From an uncultured bacterium (lineage in GTDB: Bacteria; Cyanobacteriota; Vampirovibrionia; Gastranaerophilales; Gastranaerophilaceae), in NCBI GenBank assembly GCA_902788345.1, contig CADAJP010000003.1:115570-179569 (forward strand): a stretch of 64,000 bases of DNA. Reading direction: 5' to 3'. The position numbers and the translations under genes were made by a program. This document shows positions 54,168 to 61,357 of the stretch, in pieces; within the stretch, counting starts at the first letter, position 1, and each line of letters begins with the position of its first letter. The notes below the pieces were generated by a model. The model made no database searches, was not told the origin of the DNA, and saw only the letters and a list, made by a program, of their open reading frames with translations.

Positions 54168-55007
54168 ATGAATGATGCTTTTATTACAGCATTAAATACA
54201 CAGTATGCAACAGTAAACTGGATAGATGTATTATCAGAAAACATGACTAATACATATACTCCGGGTTACCGTCAAAAGCAGGTTACATTTAAAACCTTTT
54301 TGAACGGTGCAATTGTGGATGATTTTGAAAAGAATAGCGGACAGGGTAAATCAACTCCGGGTACTTCAAAAGATAATCTTTATCTTGAAGGAAAAGGATT
54401 TTTCCTGACCAAAACCAAAGAAGGTAAAAGTGTTTATACAAGACTGGGCGAATTTACTTTTGACGGTGAAGGGGTATATCGCGCACCAAACGGGAATACT
54501 GTTCAGGGTTATATTCTGAACGATAAAGGTGAAATAATGCAGGGTACTCGTCCTGTGAGTGCAGATTTATATCAGGAAACTGCATTAAAAGGCGGTGCTT
54601 TGGATATTCCGACAACTACAATTAAGATGTGGATAGATCCAAATAACGGTAAATATTTGGGAAAATATGACGAATATAAAATTCAGAATGACGGAACCAT
54701 CTGCGGTATAGCAGAAAGCGGAAAGAAAGTTATACCGTTGTATAAGGTTGCGATAAGGAATTTTCATAATGTATCAGGTTTGTATGAATATAAAGATGGT
54801 TTGTTTTTAGAAACACAAGAATCCGGTAAACCTGTTTTGGGCGTAGGTGAAATCCGTTCCGGTTTGTTAGAACTTTCAAATGCTGATTTAAAAGCAAATA
54901 TTTCTTATTACCAAATGGCAAAACAGCAAATGGAAGTAATTAATAAAATTATTTCATCCAACAAAGACCTCTTACAACAAGCACTTCAGCTTGTCGGAGG
55001 TTCATAA
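54168..55007 (+). CDS. Flagellar hook/basal-body rod family protein (FlgE/F/G type)
   Basis: 279 residues. The N-terminal rod motif region (NWIDVLSENMTNTYTPGYRQ), GKGFFLTKTKEGKSVYTRLGEFTFDGEG (two adjacent stretches) and NGNTVQGYILNDKGEI are typical of hook-basal-body proteins. The C-terminus LELSNADLKANISYYQMAKQ matches the family end. It is shorter than full FlgE and closer to FlgF/FlgG in length. Gap to the FliK-like gene is 3 bp. A terminator follows. Confidence 0.85.
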   Translation: MNDAFITALNTQYATVNWIDVLSENMTNTYTPGYRQKQVTFKTFLNGAIVDDFEKNSGQGKSTPGTSKDNLYLEGKGFFLTKTKEGKSVYTRLGEFTFDGEGVYRAPNGNTVQGYILNDKGEIMQGTRPVSADLYQETALKGGALDIPTTTIKMWIDPNNGKYLGKYDEYKIQNDGTICGIAESGKKVIPLYKVAIRNFHNVSGLYEYKDGLFLETQESGKPVLGVGEIRSGLLELSNADLKANISYYQMAKQQMEVINKIISSNKDLLQQALQLVGGS

Positions 55008-55041
55008 TAAATTTATTACACACAGTATTAAACTCCATTTT

Positions 55042-55066
55042 AAGAGGCATGCTGCCTCTTTTTTAT
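55042..55066 (+). terminator. Terminator of the flagellar gene trio
   Basis: 8-bp stem AAGAGGCA / TGCCTCTT with a 3-nt loop (55042-55060), followed by TTTTATTT. It overlaps the stop-codon region of the convergent gene. Confidence 0.85.
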
Positions 55067-56313
55067 TTGTCTGCCAGGCCAGGATCTGAATATGAACCTG
55101 TAACAAGTTTGTTAAATGAGTATTGAATTTTAGGCAGAACAACCGCAAGAAGTGTGCTGCTTATTAATACATTTGAAATAATATTGGCACATTTGACAAA
55201 TTTTGCTTTTTTTGCAAACTTATCAATATTTTTTGATTTTGATGCAGATTTTATAAATTTTTCAAACTCATCTCTGAATTCTGCGAGCGCTTCAATGTCA
55301 ACATATTTTCTTGGATCTCTGATTCCGTTTTTAAGGAATGATACTTTCTTTTGCTGTTGTGCAATTTTTGAAAACAGGCTGTTTGGATTGTTGTCGATAA
55401 ATTCAAATAAATCTTCGGCTTTTGATGATTTTGGTAATGTTACTTTGTTTTCTTTTATTGCACTAATAAATTCTTCGTTTTCCATAATTAACGGATCTAA
55501 GTTTACATTTATGTTGAATAATTTGTTAGCTGTTGAATCAAGAGCTTTTTGGATATATTTAGGCGCAACGAAGTTTAAAAACATTGAACCAATCATTCTG
55601 AATGCATTAACATATGCTTCGTCTTTATTTCTTGAAGTTGATACTCTGCCTACTGTGAGTCCTCCGTCAGTGATAGCCATTTTATCTACAGTTTTTAGGT
55701 TTGCAACAGAAGTTACCCAGTTGCCTGTAAAACTTATATTTTTTTCGCCGGCAAATGAAGTCATTGAAATATTTTTATTAAAATTGGTTTGAGTCTGATT
55801 ATTTGCTTTTCTGTTTTCTTTTATTTTGCGTGTGAGTGCAAAATTTAATTTCGGCAGAACAAAACCCATAAGAAGTACAGGTATTGATATGGCTGCCGTA
55901 AATTTTCCTGCATTAAGTTTTTCCAGTAAAGATCTGTTAGCTTTTGCTTTTTCAAGTTCTTTGACAATTTCCGGTGCTAAATCTCTGAATTTATTAATGT
56001 TGTAATCAATACCCTGTAACTTTTCTTCTTTAAATAGTTTTATGCTTAAAGATGGGTTAAATCCTTTATTTTTGATAAATTTATCATAGGTTTTTTCAAC
56101 AAGAGGGATTCCGCCAAGCCAAACAGCAGATGTAACATATTCATCAATGAATTTTTCCCTTGTCGCATCATTAGCCTTTGTCTTAGATTCTTTAAGGTTC
56201 TCTTTTCTTGTAATATATATTTTTGAAGGTACTTCTATTCCGCAATCACGCAAAAGTAAAGGGTAAACGCTTCTTGTATTGCCTATTGCCGATATTATAT
56301 TTGTTAGTGTCAT
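55063..56313 (-). CDS. Uncharacterised membrane-associated protein under a His-codon attenuator
   Basis: 416 residues; I do not recognise the family. Two hydrophobic segments with a shared pattern are seen, about residues 155-172 (ISIPVLLMGFVLPKL) and 385-403 (LISSTLLAVVLPKI). The rest is Lys/Asn-rich, with ISFTGNW near 190. TSAVWLGGIPLVEKTYDKF lies near 60-80. Aaagga precedes the ATG. Upstream are a leader peptide rich in His, an antiterminator and a terminator, so expression probably depends on His-tRNA charging or ribosome movement. It appears monocistronic, with convergent flagellar genes beyond. Confidence 0.8.
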   Translation of the reverse strand: MTLTNIISAIGNTRSVYPLLLRDCGIEVPSKIYITRKENLKESKTKANDATREKFIDEYVTSAVWLGGIPLVEKTYDKFIKNKGFNPSLSIKLFKEEKLQGIDYNINKFRDLAPEIVKELEKAKANRSLLEKLNAGKFTAAISIPVLLMGFVLPKLNFALTRKIKENRKANNQTQTNFNKNISMTSFAGEKNISFTGNWVTSVANLKTVDKMAITDGGLTVGRVSTSRNKDEAYVNAFRMIGSMFLNFVAPKYIQKALDSTANKLFNINVNLDPLIMENEEFISAIKENKVTLPKSSKAEDLFEFIDNNPNSLFSKIAQQQKKVSFLKNGIRDPRKYVDIEALAEFRDEFEKFIKSASKSKNIDKFAKKAKFVKCANIISNVLISSTLLAVVLPKIQYSFNKLVTGSYSDPGLADK

Positions 56314-56347
56314 TATTATTGTATCCTTTCAATTCCATTTTGTAAAA

Positions 56348-56386
56348 AAACAACTCCTTTGGCTTGATGCCTGAAGGAGTCGTTTT
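56348..56386 (-). terminator. Attenuator terminator upstream of the 416-residue gene
   Basis: On the minus strand GACTCCTT..GGC - ATCAA - GCC..AAGGAGT(T) forms a strong hairpin followed by seven T. It ends 35 bp before the ATG at 56313, so it can abort transcription. Its 5' arm (56371-56383) is complementary over 13 nt to 56428-56440 inside the leader ORF. Confidence 0.88.
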
Positions 56387-56425
56387 TAATAGAATTGAAA
56401 AATTTTTACAAGCACAACATCAATC

Positions 56426-56488
56426 CTACAACCCCCTCAGGTATGTATGATGGATATGATGATGTAATTGTAAATATATATTATTCAT
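56426..56488 (-). CDS. His-rich leader peptide
   Basis: 20 codons: MNNIYLQ-LHHHIHH-TYLRGL, stop. Five of six consecutive residues are His (CAT CAT CAT ATC CAT CAT). AAGGA lies 8 nt upstream of the ATG. The final codons CTG AGG GGG TTG form the antiterminator strand. The architecture is that of histidine-operon leader peptides, though the downstream gene is not a his gene. Confidence 0.8.
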   Translation of the reverse strand: MNNIYLQLHHHIHHTYLRGL

Positions 56489-56510
56489 TAATTTGTTCCT
56501 TGCTTTAGTA

Positions 56511-56538
56511 ATTTTATCACAAGAGATTTAAAAGTAAA
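56511..56538 (-). promoter_or_regulatory. Promoter of the attenuated leader RNA
   Basis: Minus strand TTTACT (56538-56533), 16 bp, TAAAAT (56516-56511) preceded by TGa. Transcription would begin near 56504, about 16 nt before the leader-peptide ATG. Confidence 0.6.
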
Positions 56539-56542
56539 TAGC

Positions 56543-57214
56543 CTATGCCCTTTTGTCTGCTCTGTGTTCGTTAACTTTGTTTACGATATAATCTGCAGCC
56601 ACGCCAAGAGCTATAACTCCTGCAATTCCTGTTGCAACGCCAGCAGCATATTTAGTAGAAGGTTTTTTTGCAAAATCTATTACTGTACTTTTTACTTTTT
56701 TGAAGTTTTCCATGTTTAATTTTTTAGCATTATCTTTTACAAAAGTAACAGCAGATTCTGCTTTTGCTTTAATATTTGCAAAACTTATCTTTTTGAATGT
56801 ATCTTTTACAAAATCAACAGATTTTGTGAAAGCGTTTTTAATTTTGCCAAAAATTTGTTTAGTATTCTTGTTTTTTGTTGTTGAAACTTGTTTCTTTAAT
56901 TTTCTTGCGTGTCTTCGAATACCTTTTTTGCCTTTTTTCAAAACTTGTTTAGCATTTTTAATTTTTGGAATAAAGGTTTCTTTAATTTCTGATTTAGATT
57001 TTTTGATGTTTTTCAGAAATTCCGGAATTTCCATATGTATTGTTTTTGCTTTATCATAAATTGATTTTGCTCCTTTAAAAGCAAATTTGCCGCCATATAC
57101 TATGCCTGCTCCTGTTACTGAAGCACCTGCAACATATTTACCGGCATTAGATTTTTTGTATTCATTTCCTCTGTCTGTATATGCGGTTTGAATAATCGGT
57201 TGAATTGCGGTCAT
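56543..57214 (-). CDS. Lys-rich protein of unknown function with glycine-rich hydrophobic ends
   Basis: 223 residues from ATG 57214 (aaaggt 5 nt upstream; a start at 57229 lies in the ribosome site and is rejected). An N-terminal hydrophobic segment (YVAGASVTGAGIVYGGKFAF) and a C-terminal one (AAGVATGIAGVIALGVAADY) flank a strongly basic helical middle. The middle contains repeated blocks (SVDFVKDTFKKISFANIK, SAVTFVKDNAKKLNMENFK). It may bind membrane and nucleic acid; no known family is recognised. Confidence 0.7.
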   Translation of the reverse strand: MTAIQPIIQTAYTDRGNEYKKSNAGKYVAGASVTGAGIVYGGKFAFKGAKSIYDKAKTIHMEIPEFLKNIKKSKSEIKETFIPKIKNAKQVLKKGKKGIRRHARKLKKQVSTTKNKNTKQIFGKIKNAFTKSVDFVKDTFKKISFANIKAKAESAVTFVKDNAKKLNMENFKKVKSTVIDFAKKPSTKYAAGVATGIAGVIALGVAADYIVNKVNEHRADKRA

Positions 57215-57385
57215 ATTTTTACCTTTCATTATTATCTATCCGCTTGCTTTAAAATGCGTAAAAATAATTTTTGCTATTATGTCATTAAAATATAAAGTTT
57301 TTTTAAGTAATCATTATTATTTATAATTTATTTAAAATATTTTGTTGTTTTAGTGAAAAGTATATTGATTATATAAAATCGTTGT

Positions 57386-57394
57386 TGTTAAATT
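57386..57394 (+). promoter_or_regulatory. Extended -10 of a leaderless ctpA mRNA
   Basis: TGt-TAAATT (57386-57394) ends 6 nt before the ctpA ATG; TTGATT at 57365-57370 could be a -35 with 18-bp spacing. No Shine-Dalgarno is seen. Confidence 0.5.
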
Positions 57395-57400
57395 ATAGAT

Positions 57401-58636
57401 ATGAAAAAACGGGTGAGTGCTTTAATTTTTTTAGTCTGTGCAACAGGGTTGGCCTATCTTGCGCATAATTTTTATATGTTAAATCATAATCCTTTAATTG
57501 TCGAAAATGAAGTCAGAGTCGATCATCATGTTATTTCTAATCAAAAATTATTTGATAAAATCTGGCATGTTGCAAGGAATGAATATTATGATCCGTCTAT
57601 GAATTCTCAAAGGTGGAGCAGGTGGAAAAATCGTTATCAGAATAAAATAAAAACCACTGAAGATGCAAAAGTTGCTATAGAAACTATGCTTGCATCTTTA
57701 AATGATCCATATTCAAGATTTATGACAAAAGAAGAATTTGCGCGCCAGAACAGTTCTATAATTTCAAAGATATGCGGTATTGGTGTGAGTATTACAAATG
57801 ATGCCGGCAAAATAAAGATTATAAATGTAATTGAGCAAGCTCCGGCACAGTTTGCGGATTTAAGAGCCGGTGATATTGTAATTGCCGTAAATGGAGAAAA
57901 GGTCAGCGGAATGTCGATTTCGCAGGTTGCATCAATTGTAAAAGGTCCTGAAAATACTCCTGTAAATATAGATGTTTTGCGCAACGGAAAAATTTTATCA
58001 AAACAAATTATCCGTAAAGAGATATCATTTAAGACGGTAAAAAGTTCAAATGAAAAGGATATTGGGTACATTCAGATATCAAGTTTTATAAGTACATCTA
58101 CTCCGAATGAATTTTTAGAAGCTCTTGAAAATACTTCGGGGACAAAAGGTCTTATTATCGATTTGAGGGGGAATACAGGCGGTCTTTTAACTAATGCCGT
58201 GTTTATATCAAATTTATTTATTAATAACGGTAAACTTGTAAGTATTGTCGGAAGAAACGGTTATCGATATGATATACAGGCGCAGGATACAAATGTAGAT
58301 ATTGATAAACCGATTATATTGCTTATAGACGGTGCAAGTGCGAGTGCAAGTGAAATTTTATCAGGTGCAATGAAAGATTATCACAGAGCAAAACTTGTCG
58401 GAACAAAAACTTATGGGAAGGGTATGGTGCAGAAAATTATACCTATGCCGAATGAAACAGGTATAAATCTTACCATTGCAAGATATTTAACTCCGACAGG
58501 AAACGATATTAACAAAAAGGGTATTAAACCAGATGTTGAGGTAAAGCTTTCTGATGAAGATATTGAAAATAATAATGATTTGCAATTAGAAAAAGCAAAG
58601 GAAATTTTGTCGGGCATGATTTCAAAATCGCATTAA
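57401..58636 (+). CDS. ctpA: C-terminal processing protease (S41 family, CtpA/Prc-like)
   Basis: 411 residues. An N-terminal membrane anchor or signal (VSALIFLVCATGLAYLA) is followed by a helical segment. A PDZ domain spans about 120-210 (GIGVSITNDAGKIKI, LRAGDIVIAVNGEKVSGMS). The S41 core has LIIDLRGNTGGLL, the catalytic Ser in GASASASEILSGA (~311-323) and Lys in GTKTYGKGMVQ. It cleaves C-terminal ends of periplasmic or envelope proteins. Single gene. Confidence 0.95.
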   Translation: MKKRVSALIFLVCATGLAYLAHNFYMLNHNPLIVENEVRVDHHVISNQKLFDKIWHVARNEYYDPSMNSQRWSRWKNRYQNKIKTTEDAKVAIETMLASLNDPYSRFMTKEEFARQNSSIISKICGIGVSITNDAGKIKIINVIEQAPAQFADLRAGDIVIAVNGEKVSGMSISQVASIVKGPENTPVNIDVLRNGKILSKQIIRKEISFKTVKSSNEKDIGYIQISSFISTSTPNEFLEALENTSGTKGLIIDLRGNTGGLLTNAVFISNLFINNGKLVSIVGRNGYRYDIQAQDTNVDIDKPIILLIDGASASASEILSGAMKDYHRAKLVGTKTYGKGMVQKIIPMPNETGINLTIARYLTPTGNDINKKGIKPDVEVKLSDEDIENNNDLQLEKAKEILSGMISKSH

Positions 58637-58643
58637 CCCTTTC

Positions 58644-58672
58644 TTGACATTCGCTTATGTGTAGCATATATT
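58644..58672 (+). promoter_or_regulatory. Promoter of tRNA-Cys
   Basis: Consensus TTGACA (58644-58649), 17 bp, TATATT (58667-58672), ending 12 nt before the mature tRNA 5' end. Confidence 0.88.
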
Positions 58673-58684
58673 ATAAGAACAGAC

Positions 58685-58755
58685 GGAGACATGGCCAAGT
58701 GGTAAGGCAGAAGCCTGCAAAGCTTTTATCCCCGGTTCAAATCCGGGTGTCTCCT
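58685..58755 (+). tRNA. tRNA-Cys (GCA)
   Basis: Full cloverleaf: acceptor GGAGACA/TGTCTCC, anticodon stem GAAGC/GCTTT with loop CTGCAAA (anticodon GCA), T arm CCCGG-TTCAAAT-CCGGG, discriminator T. The 3' CCA is not encoded, unlike in the nearby tRNA-Val. A T-run follows directly. Confidence 0.95.
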
Positions 58756-58780
58756 TTTTTAGTGAAAAGGGTTATTTAGT

Positions 58781-59047
58781 ATGGGAAGCATATTTGGAAT
58801 TTCTGATTTACCGGTTTCAACAATAACAACTGCTGTTCAAATAGGCGGCGGAATGGATGTGCCGGCGCCGGTAGAGTTTAAAGAGGTTCCAAACGGTAAA
58901 AAACCTGTATTAGAAAGAACTCCTGATAGTGATAAATTTGTTTCCAAGCAAGTTGTTCATGGTAGTTCAAACCCTGTTGTGAAAATGCGTAATGGTTTTG
59001 GAAAACTAATGAAGCATTTTAGCAAAGTTCCTAAGAAAATTAAATAG
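58781..59047 (+). CDS. Small protein of unknown function
   Basis: 88 residues, no signal peptide or membrane segment. The N-terminal half is Gly/Val/Pro-rich (AVQIGGGMDVPAPVEFKEV) and the C-terminal half basic (MRNGFGKLMKHFSKVPKKIK), perhaps an amphipathic helix. Aaaggg lies about 10 nt upstream of the ATG. No family recognised. Its end abuts the tRNA-fragment repeat array. Confidence 0.6.
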   Translation: MGSIFGISDLPVSTITTAVQIGGGMDVPAPVEFKEVPNGKKPVLERTPDSDKFVSKQVVHGSSNPVVKMRNGFGKLMKHFSKVPKKIK

Positions 59048-59049
59048 AT

Positions 59050-59569
59050 GGGCGATTGGCGCAGTTGACTCTGCCGAACAAAAGTTGACTAAATGTCAAG
59101 TTTTGTGAGAGGAAGCACGCAGTGCGCTACATCTCCCAAATAAAATTAAATAAGGGCGATTGGCGCAGTTGACTCTGCCGAGCAAAAGTTGACTAAATGT
59201 CAAGTTTTGTGAGAGGAAGCACGTAGTGCGCTACATCCCCCAAATAAAATTAAATAAGGGCGATTGGCGCAGTTGACTCTGCCGAACAAAAGTTGACTAA
59301 ATGTCAAGTTTTGTGAGAGGAAGCACGCAGTGCGCTACATCCCCCAAATAAAATTAAATAAGGGCGATTGGCGCAGTTGACTCTGCCGAGCAAAAGTTGA
59401 CTAAATGTCAAGTTTTGTGAGAGGAAGCACGCAGTGCGCAACATCTCCCAAATAAAATTAAATAAGGGCGATTGGCGCAGTTGACTCTGCCGAGCAAAAG
59501 TTGACTAAATGTCAAGTTTTGTGAGAAGAAGCACGCAGTGCGCTACATCTCCCAAATAAAATTAAATAA
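59050..59569 (+). repeat. Five tandem 104-bp units each beginning with the 5' end of tRNA-Val
   Basis: Units start at 59050, 59154, 59258, 59362 and 59466, exactly 104 bp apart and nearly identical; a sixth start at 59570 is the intact tRNA-Val. Each begins gggcgattggcgcagttg (first 18 nt of the tRNA), then diverges (actctgccg...). It includes small hairpins TTGAC-taaat-GTCAA and GCAC-gca-GTGC, and ends in an A/T stretch (aaataaaattaaataa). No open frame or spacer sequences are present. Confidence 0.95.
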
Positions 59570-59645
59570 GGGCGATTGGCGCAGTTGGTAGCGCACTTGA
59601 ACGACATTCAAGGGGTCACAAGTTCGAGCCTTGTATCGCCCACCA
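59570..59645 (+). tRNA. tRNA-Val (GAC) with C at position 33
   Basis: 76 nt including encoded CCA. Acceptor GGGCGAT/ATCGCCC, D stem GCGC/GCGC, anticodon stem CTTGA/TCAAG, loop ACGACAT giving anticodon GAC, T arm ACAAG-TTCGAGC-CTTGT. Position 33, nearly always U in tRNAs, reads as C. It is the only intact copy after five truncated 5' copies. Confidence 0.92.
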
Positions 59646-59650
59646 TAGAG

Positions 59651-59673
59651 CCTCCGAGGTTATCGGGGGTTTT
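59651..59673 (+). terminator. Terminator after tRNA-Val
   Basis: Stem CCTCCGA / TCGGGGG (59651-59657 and 59663-59669, one G-T pair) with a 5-nt loop, followed by TTTTATA. Confidence 0.8.
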
Positions 59674-59784
59674 ATAATGCGATACTTTGGCGAGAACTTG
59701 TCAAAAAAAAGTTCGAGCGACTTGCGAGCAAAGGCTGATGTAGGTTTTATGTCCGTTTTAAGTTGAAAATTATCTTAAAATGTC

Positions 59785-59805
59785 ATCCTGAACTTGTTTC
59801 AGGAT
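59785..59805. repeat. Palindromic intergenic repeat (ATCCTGA...TCAGGAT)
   Basis: An imperfect palindrome of the widespread tcatcctgaacttgtttcag type. It lies in the gene-free stretch 59674-60160; the small open frame crossing it is not coding. Confidence 0.7.
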
Positions 59806-59929
59806 CTAAACCCTGTTGGGTTTTCAGTCAATTACAAAAGGTCGGAAGCACAACTTTACCCCAAAAACCGATTTACTCACATTTACTCATTATTTACTCT
59901 CGCCGGTTGCTTACTTTCAAATAATAGTG

Positions 59930-60041
59930 GTAGACTGAAGTCTACCCTACTCGCTGAAGCCATCGGCGAATTAGTCAGGCGGTCAACATTGTAGGGTTGA
60001 CTTTAGTCAACCAATTTAAGATATTCGGCAGACTGAAGTCT
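59930..60041. repeat. Cluster of related palindromes in both orientations
   Basis: GTAGACT-GA-AGTCTAC (59930-59945), GGTTGACT-TT-AGTCAACC (59995-60012) and AGACT-GA-AGTCT (60030-60041) are perfect palindromes. The first and third are followed by (c/t)cctac and the second is preceded by gtaggg, i.e. the same element inverted. This looks like a dispersed, possibly mobile, short repeat family. No gene is seen between 59674 and 60160. Confidence 0.75.
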
Positions 60042-60160
60042 ATCCTACATGCTGAATTCTGCCCAGCTAACTTAAAAATTTGCGTTGAGCAAGTATGCCT
60101 GACCTTTTGCTTTTAAAAAAATTGCTTTATTTTTACAAAAGTTTAAATACTTATTTTTTA

Positions 60161-60169
60161 TGTTAGAAT
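60161..60169 (+). promoter_or_regulatory. Extended -10 of a leaderless proB mRNA
   Basis: TGt-TAGAAT (60161-60169) ends exactly 6 nt before the proB ATG. No Shine-Dalgarno. Confidence 0.6.
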
Positions 60170-60175
60170 GGCTTT

Positions 60176-61324
60176 ATGGACAGAAAAGAATTTATAAACG
60201 CAAAAAGAATTGTAGTAAAGCTTGGTACAAATGTATTGAGGAATGATGACGGAATAATATCTTTGCCGAGGATTTATACCTTTATAGAAGACATTTCCAA
60301 TCTGGTAAAAGCCGGTAAAGAGGTTATTGTTGTAACTTCCGGTGCTGTCGGTATGGGTAAAAAACGCTTGAATTTGCCTGATACAAAAGGGGTTGCGCTA
60401 AAACAAGCATGTGCTGCTATAGGTCAGTCAAAACTTATGTCAGTTTATGAAAACGGATTTGATACTTACGGATTAATTGCTGCACAGATTTTATTAACAG
60501 AGGATGATTTTTCTGTTCGTGAGCGTTATTTGAGTATAAGGACAACTTTTAATAAGCTGCTTGAATTGGGTACTGTTCCTGTTATAAATCAGAATGATAC
60601 CGTGTCAACAATTGAACTTATTTGTCGTTCGCAAGATGACGGAACTCAGGTTTGTTTTTCAGATAATGATAAGTTGTCAGCACTTGTTGCAAGCGAACTG
60701 GATGCAGATTTATTGGTTATACTTTCTGATGTTGACGGGTTGTATGATTCAAATCCGAAAGATAATCCTGATGCAAAACTTATAAAGCAGGTGGATGAAG
60801 TTAATGATGATATTCTTGCACTTGCTTCAGGGGTTTCTGACGGTGGCAGAGGCGGAATGGAGTCAAAACTTTTGGCATCTCGTTTGGTTACCCGTTTTGG
60901 CGGAAAGGTTCTAATTGCAAACGGAAAAATCCCTTATGTAATCAGAAAGATATTTAACGGTGAAGATTTGGGTACAATGTTTTTACCGTCAGATAAAAAT
61001 CTTTCGGATAAAAAGATGTGGATAGGGTATGCAACAAATATAACAGGCAAAATAGTTGTTAATGACGGCGCTAAAAATGCTTTGATATCAGATGAAAAGA
61101 GTTTACTTCCGATAGGTGTTGTTGCGGTAAAAAATACATTCAGAAAAGGTGATGTGGTATCTATTCTTGATGAAAACGACAATGAATTTGCAAGAGGTAT
61201 CGCAAATTATGATTCAGATGCGTGTAAAAAAGTTATAGGCTGTCATTCTGACAGTCTTGTTGAAATTCTCGGGTTTAAGAATTATGATGCCATAATTACA
61301 AGAGATAATATAACTATTTTATAA
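60176..61324 (+). CDS. proB: Glutamate 5-kinase
   Basis: 382 residues. The amino-acid kinase domain runs from RIVVKLGTNVLRNDDG through VVTSGAVGMGKKRL, NQNDTVS, FSDNDKLSALVASELDADLL and DGLYDSNPK. GRGGMESKLLASR is typical of ProB. A C-terminal PUA domain begins near 275. It phosphorylates glutamate in the first step of proline synthesis. Directly upstream of proA (33-bp gap), with no proC in the window. Confidence 0.97.
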   Translation: MDRKEFINAKRIVVKLGTNVLRNDDGIISLPRIYTFIEDISNLVKAGKEVIVVTSGAVGMGKKRLNLPDTKGVALKQACAAIGQSKLMSVYENGFDTYGLIAAQILLTEDDFSVRERYLSIRTTFNKLLELGTVPVINQNDTVSTIELICRSQDDGTQVCFSDNDKLSALVASELDADLLVILSDVDGLYDSNPKDNPDAKLIKQVDEVNDDILALASGVSDGGRGGMESKLLASRLVTRFGGKVLIANGKIPYVIRKIFNGEDLGTMFLPSDKNLSDKKMWIGYATNITGKIVVNDGAKNALISDEKSLLPIGVVAVKNTFRKGDVVSILDENDNEFARGIANYDSDACKKVIGCHSDSLVEILGFKNYDAIITRDNITIL

Positions 61325-61357
61325 ACAAAAACTGCCGGTGCAGAGAGTGGGTGAACA

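Noticed and set aside
59050..59569. Tandem array as a CRISPR
   Set aside because: Units are contiguous and 104 bp long with no variable spacers, and no cas genes are present.
59794..59994. 66-codon open frame downstream of tRNA-Val
   Set aside because: It crosses palindromic repeats, has no ribosome site and has no protein-like composition.
59570..60160. tRNA-Val as integration site of a mobile element
   Set aside because: No integrase or element genes lie nearby, and the repeated part is the tRNA 5' end, not the 3' end normally duplicated at att sites.
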